From positions 72,960-136,959 of the forward strand of contig JBDHBX010000009.1 of the NCBI GenBank assembly GCA_039592335.1: 64,000 bases of DNA, given 5' to 3'. Each line of letters begins with the position of its first letter. The first letter of the stretch is position 1. This DNA comes from WVYX01 sp039592335 (lineage in GTDB: Bacteria; Gemmatimonadota; Gemmatimonadetes; Gemmatimonadales; GWC2-71-9). Under the pieces are notes generated by a model that saw only the letters and a program-made list of their open reading frames with translations, had not been told where the DNA came from and did not search any database. A program made the translations under genes and the position numbers. Shown one piece after another: positions 60,445 to 64,000 of the stretch.

Positions 60445-60473
60445 TGCCTCCCGTGACGACCCGACATTATCTT
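60444..60473 (+). promoter_or_regulatory. Candidate promoter of the SYLF gene
   Basis: ATGCCT (60444-60449), 18-base spacer, TATCTT (60468-60473). The -10 is identical to that of the propeller lipoprotein gene; the -35 is a one-base variant of TTGCCT. Leader of about 55 nt. Confidence 0.35.
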
Positions 60474-60535
60474 TGCGGATGGCGGTGACGGTCACGCTGT
60501 AACTGACGATGCAACCCACTATCGAGAGGATGGCA

Positions 60536-61063
60536 ATGAAGCGGTTTGCTCTAGCAGTCATGTTGGTCCTGGTCGGTCTCTCCCTGACGACGTCCGCTGC
60601 GCGCGCACAGTCTGAGGAGGACGTTGCCGAGACGATCGCCAAGTTCGAAGAGGGCGATCCTGGTATGCAGGCGTGGTTCAAGGAGGCGCATGGCTACGCC
60701 GTGTTTCCGTCGGTGGGGAAGGGCGCCATCGGCATCGGCGGTGCGCGTGGCAAGGGCCTCGTGTACGAACAAGGTGAGCTGGTGGGCAAGACCACCCTCA
60801 CCGCGGTCACGGTCGGATTCCAGCTCGGTGGGCAGGAATTCATGGAGGTGATCTTCTTCAAGGACAAGACCGCGTTCGACGACTTCACGCGCGGCAACTT
60901 CGAGTTCGATGCCGGGGTCTCGGCGGTGGCGTTGAGTGCCGGTGCCTCGGCCGACCTGGGGTACAACGGGGGCGTTGCCGTGGTCACGGCCACCAAGGGC
61001 GGTCTCATGTACGAGGCCTCGGTGGGCGGGCAGAAGTTCGATTACGAGAAGATCGACGATTAG
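60536..61063 (+). CDS. SYLF (YSC84-type) lipid-binding domain, exported protein
   Basis: 175 residues from ATG 60536; GAGAGG lies about 7 bases upstream, and ATGs at 60509 and 60530 are less likely. Signal peptide MKRFALAVMLVLVGLSLTTSAARA, then QSEEDV. The SYLF domain is recognised by AWFKEAHGYAVFPSVGKGAIGIGGARGKGLVYE, FQLGGQEFMEVIFFKDKTAFDDF and FEFDAGVSAVALSAGAS. SYLF domains bind phosphoinositides in eukaryotes; bacterial members are secreted and poorly understood. No transmembrane helix beyond the signal. Confidence 0.88.
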   Translation: MKRFALAVMLVLVGLSLTTSAARAQSEEDVAETIAKFEEGDPGMQAWFKEAHGYAVFPSVGKGAIGIGGARGKGLVYEQGELVGKTTLTAVTVGFQLGGQEFMEVIFFKDKTAFDDFTRGNFEFDAGVSAVALSAGASADLGYNGGVAVVTATKGGLMYEASVGGQKFDYEKIDD

Positions 61064-61088
61064 TACAGGACTTCATCCGGAGCGCGGC

Positions 61089-62318
61089 ATGAAGCGGTGG
61101 GTGGCCTCCGCAATGGCAGCGGCGGTCGGGCTGCTCGTCGCGGGCTGTGGGGAGACCACCGAGCCGACCCTCACCGGCCTCGCCGTGCTCCCGGCCGATC
61201 ACTTCGTCCCCGGTCCGACCTCGGGGCAGTTCATCGATCCCGCCAACGGGCGCACGCCGCCGTTCGAGGGTCGCCAGCCGGTGCAGGGCTTTTCCGCGCT
61301 GATCGAAAACGGCAACGGCTCCTTTCTGGCCCTCCCCGACAATGGCTTCGGCACCAAGCAGAACTCCCCGGACTTCCTGCTGCGCGTATACGTGCTGCAG
61401 CCCGACTTCAGGACGGTCGACGGAGGATCAGGTGTGATCGAGGTCGAATCGGCATTCCTGCTGCGCGACCCCGATCAGATGATCTCCTTCCCGATCGTCG
61501 CAGACAGGGCGCTCTACCCAGGGAGCAGCATCCCGGTAGACGTGGGTATCAGAGACGGCCGGCTGCTGACCGGCGCCGACTTCGACGTCGAGTCGTTCCG
61601 GCGCGTGGCCGACGGCACGTTCTACTTCGGCGACGAGTTCGGCCCGTTTCTGCTGCACACCGATTCCACGGGCAGACTGCTCGAGCCGCCCATCCCCCTG
61701 CCGGGGGTGTGGTCGCCACAACATCCGCTACTGGGGGATCGGGAGCCGAACCTGCCGCGCAGCGGCGGCTTCGAAGGCATGGCGCTGAGTGCCGACGGGG
61801 GGAGTCTCTACCCGATACTGGAGCGGCCTTTAGTGGGTCAGGAGGGGCAGCTCAACATCTACGCGTACGACCTTGGGGAAGAGGCCTTTACGCACGCTGA
61901 TCCGTACGAGCCGCCGTTCAGGTACCGGATGGATTCTCTGGCCGTCGGGGTCCCCGAGATGACTGCGGTTGACGACAACGGCTTCTTGGTCATCGAGCGG
62001 GACGGAGGGCAGGGGCCCACGGCGCGGCTCAAGAAGGTCTTCTTGGTGAGGCTCGACGAGCTGGACGGCGACGGGTTCCTGATCAAGACCGAGGTGCTCG
62101 ACTTGCTCGACATCGCCGATCCGGAAGGCATCACTGGTGCTGGTACTGGGAGGTTCACCTTCCCGTACGAGACCACCGAGGCGCTCGCCGTGCTGCAGGA
62201 TGGCGTCGTGGCGATCATCAACGACAACAACTACCCGTTCGGGTTGGGGCGACACGTGAACAGTGGACAGCCCGACGACAGCGAATTTATCCTCTTGAAG
62301 CTCGGCCGTCTCCCTTGA
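61089..62318 (+). CDS. Esterase-like (phytase-like) lipoprotein
   Basis: 409 residues from ATG 61089. Lipoprotein signal MKRWVASAMAAAVGLLVAGC with lipobox VAGC. The body is the esterase-like domain of the phytase family: QGFSALIENGNGSFLALPDNGFG, GTFYFGDEFGPFLLHTDSTGRLL, GGFEGMALSADGGSLYPILE, VPEMTAVDDNGFLVIERDGGQG and a C-terminal EALAVLQDGVVAIINDNNYPFG strand with Asn/Asp metal-type loops. Likely a secreted calcium-dependent phosphoester or ester hydrolase. 25 bases follow the SYLF gene. Confidence 0.82.
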   Translation: MKRWVASAMAAAVGLLVAGCGETTEPTLTGLAVLPADHFVPGPTSGQFIDPANGRTPPFEGRQPVQGFSALIENGNGSFLALPDNGFGTKQNSPDFLLRVYVLQPDFRTVDGGSGVIEVESAFLLRDPDQMISFPIVADRALYPGSSIPVDVGIRDGRLLTGADFDVESFRRVADGTFYFGDEFGPFLLHTDSTGRLLEPPIPLPGVWSPQHPLLGDREPNLPRSGGFEGMALSADGGSLYPILERPLVGQEGQLNIYAYDLGEEAFTHADPYEPPFRYRMDSLAVGVPEMTAVDDNGFLVIERDGGQGPTARLKKVFLVRLDELDGDGFLIKTEVLDLLDIADPEGITGAGTGRFTFPYETTEALAVLQDGVVAIINDNNYPFGLGRHVNSGQPDDSEFILLKLGRLP

Positions 62319-62372
62319 GCGGCCGGTCAGGCAAGTCATCCAATGAAGCCTACTCCAGGGACGGAGTCCCCC

Positions 62373-63989
62373 ATGACGACGCAACGCGCTCTGCGTAGCA
62401 GCTTCCTGACAGCGACGGTCCTGGCAGCCATCGTGGCCGTTTCCCTCTCCAGTCCACTCGCAGCCCAAACGGCTGGGTCTGCCATGCCGACCCCAGCGGC
62501 ACTCTCCCAGGCGAGCTGCGACTTCGGCGACGTCCCGGGCGCGGTGTGGTGGGGCACCCAGCGCCAGATGACCCTGGAGCAGATCGCTCGTTACATGGCC
62601 CCCGTCTACTGGTTCTCGCCCGACGAGCCGCTGCTGCGCGGCGCCGAGGGGGAGGACATCCGCCTTCCGGAGGTGTTCCCGTTCGAGACCGCGCCGGACC
62701 GTCCGGTCGTGTACTACCTGTTCGACGACATGGTGACCGTGGAGCAGGGCGTGGAAGGGTTTGCCGAGGATGAGGTGCCCACCCTGGTGCGGGATTCGAC
62801 GAACCCCGGCAACGCGCTCGTGGACCTGGAGCGCACGGTCGGGTTCCGCATGCACTTCTACGCCTACTTCAGCTCGGAGGAAGGCATCGGCGCCCACGTG
62901 CACGACGTGGAGGGAGCTGAGTTCCGGATGGTCGTGTTCCGCAGCACAAGCAACCACATCCTGGAGAACCACGAGGGGATGTGCGACCAGAACCGAGATG
63001 GAGTTCCCGATCCGACCTACATCTTCGTCATCACGCAGGTGACCGGCAAGGCACACGGTATCGTGTGGTTCTGGAACACGTCCGATACCGATGTGGACTC
63101 CAGGTTTCCCATGACCCTCCTCGTCGAGGAGGGCAAGCACGCCCTCGCGACCGACAAGAACGCCGACGGGTACTTCACGCCCGCCTACGACGTGAGCCGG
63201 CACGTCAACGATGCGTGGGGCATTCGCGACAACATGCGCACCGGCACCCTGGCCACTGGCGGGTATCAGGCCTGGATGACCAAAGTACGACAGCCGCAGC
63301 ACCGCATCATCCCGCCGCTGCCGGATGACAGTCCGCTGTGGCGACAGATCGACCGGCGGTTCGAGGATTGGGCGGATTACGCCCAGTACGAGCTGCGGCC
63401 CTTCCCGCCCACCGCGATGGCAGAGGGAGACCCGCACCACCTCGTGAACTTCCTGAAGGACAAGGAAGTCGAGGACTGGCCCGAGGTCAGGGAAGTGGGC
63501 AGTGTGAGCCAGTTCACCGGTTGGCTCGACGCGGGCCAGGTCGTGCGGTCGCTGTCGATCGCGTTCATGGCCGACGGTGACCTCGGCTTCTCGTTCGTGT
63601 TCCCGTTCTTCATCGTGAAGAACCTGGAGGAGTCAACGAGCGGGGGGTTCGTCGTGCACCGGATGTACTTCAAGGACGAGAACCTGCGCGATTTTGGCTG
63701 GCAACTCATGTACACGCCGTCGGCGTCGCGCTGGGTTGACACCTACCTCGCGGCTGGAGCCGAGCTCGACCGGGAGGACGACCCCGCCGACTCCACCATG
63801 ACGGTGAGCGAGTGGGACTTCGTGCTGGAGACGGGGCTCAAGTTCCGGGCCAACCTGGGTCACAGCCCGCTCAAGTTCCTGAGTTTCCTCACGGACTTCT
63901 GGGGCGTGCGGATCGGGATCAGGAACTACGGCTTCTTCGACATCGACAAGCTCACCTACGTGCTGGAGTTCGGCGCCGGGGTGTGGTAG
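62373..63989 (+). CDS. Secreted Vps62/DUF946-like protein
   Basis: 538 residues from ATG 62373 (GGAG seven bases upstream; ATG 62343 is an alternative with a weak site). Signal peptide ends SSPLAA before QTAGSAM. Plant and fungal Vps62/DUF946-like features: IARYMAPVYWFSPDEPLLRGAEGEDIRLPEVFPFE, FRMHFYAYFSSEEGIGAHVHDVEGAEFRMVVF (the H-x-D-x-E segment), and VHRMYFKDEN. The C-terminus is beta-strand-like and ends LEFGAGVW with a terminal aromatic, as outer-membrane barrel proteins do. Function unknown. Confidence 0.6.
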   Translation: MTTQRALRSSFLTATVLAAIVAVSLSSPLAAQTAGSAMPTPAALSQASCDFGDVPGAVWWGTQRQMTLEQIARYMAPVYWFSPDEPLLRGAEGEDIRLPEVFPFETAPDRPVVYYLFDDMVTVEQGVEGFAEDEVPTLVRDSTNPGNALVDLERTVGFRMHFYAYFSSEEGIGAHVHDVEGAEFRMVVFRSTSNHILENHEGMCDQNRDGVPDPTYIFVITQVTGKAHGIVWFWNTSDTDVDSRFPMTLLVEEGKHALATDKNADGYFTPAYDVSRHVNDAWGIRDNMRTGTLATGGYQAWMTKVRQPQHRIIPPLPDDSPLWRQIDRRFEDWADYAQYELRPFPPTAMAEGDPHHLVNFLKDKEVEDWPEVREVGSVSQFTGWLDAGQVVRSLSIAFMADGDLGFSFVFPFFIVKNLEESTSGGFVVHRMYFKDENLRDFGWQLMYTPSASRWVDTYLAAGAELDREDDPADSTMTVSEWDFVLETGLKFRANLGHSPLKFLSFLTDFWGVRIGIRNYGFFDIDKLTYVLEFGAGVW

Positions 63990-64000
63990 CGGGGCGGGGC

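Noticed and set aside
60484..60500. GTGAC-G-GTCAC palindrome in the SYLF leader
   Set aside because: Short, GC-type palindromes are expected by chance in this composition and no second copy was found nearby.
61830..63440. 536-codon open frame on the minus strand
   Set aside because: Shadow spanning two genuine + strand genes that have signal peptides and recognised domains.

Overview
The window reads as a high-GC, Gram-negative-type chromosomal segment. Most genes are on the + strand, frequently start with GTG or TTG, and overlap by 1-26 bases. Gene content (PyrRBC, ScpAB, a full Bat aerotolerance operon, MutL-MiaA, a BshA-type bacillithiol glycosyltransferase, a 14-gene complex I operon, SucCD) and secreted proteins ending their signal peptides in A-x-A-Q suggest a Gemmatimonadota bacterium. 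This is inference; no rRNA or tRNA gene is present to settle it.

Layout: 1-3.6 kb holds the tail of a 2-hydroxyacid dehydrogenase and a pyrR-pyrB-pyrC operon. 3.7-4.8 kb holds a coiled-coil/zinc-ribbon protein abutting rpsT on the other strand. 4.85-23.9 kb is one almost gapless run: M50 protease, scpA, scpB, pseudouridine synthase, an unknown Rossmann protein, MoxR, DUF58, the Bat genes (batB-batC and batD-batE are fused), mutL, miaA, bshA, uppP, birA, a membrane protein and coaX. 24-24.8 kb has two small membrane proteins.

24.9-25.7 kb holds the most unusual gene. It is an ArsM-like methyltransferase whose frame is interrupted by a single TGA exactly where relatives have a conserved Cys, followed 10 nt later by a perfect 7-bp hairpin with a GGA loop. 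This is a candidate selenoprotein.

25.8-30.6 kb (minus strand) carries a GNAT acyltransferase, a MenC/NSAR enolase-superfamily racemase and an M20 deacylase. That trio matches a known D- to L-amino-acid conversion pathway. It is followed by secreted metallo-beta-lactamase-fold and isochorismatase-fold hydrolases. 30.7-36.2 kb mixes a secreted amidohydrolase, a beta-propeller lipoprotein, a DUF2914 protein and a dcd-unknown-Yip1 minus-strand operon; three convergent pairs between 25.7 and 34 kb are separated by strong hairpins.

36.3-50.3 kb is nuoA-N, preceded by a promoter with a perfect 6-3-6 palindrome, then a phosphohexomutase and a divergent UPF0182 protein. 54.3-58.2 kb is carbamate kinase, sucC, sucD and a PTS-IIA/CBS fusion. 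58.2-59.1 kb is a ribbon-helix-helix plus nucleotidyltransferase pair with a textbook AT-rich operator, next to two decayed genes (cation/proton antiporter and efflux outer-membrane protein, 59.1-60.4 kb). The window ends with a SYLF protein, a phytase-like esterase lipoprotein and a secreted Vps62-like protein.

Several promoters share a TTGNNN-N17/18-TANNTT pattern, some placed so that transcripts would be leaderless or nearly so. No IS element, CRISPR array or tRNA was seen. No stretch over about 300 bases lacks a gene or gene remnant; the largest gap is the dcd/nuoA promoter region (187 bases).
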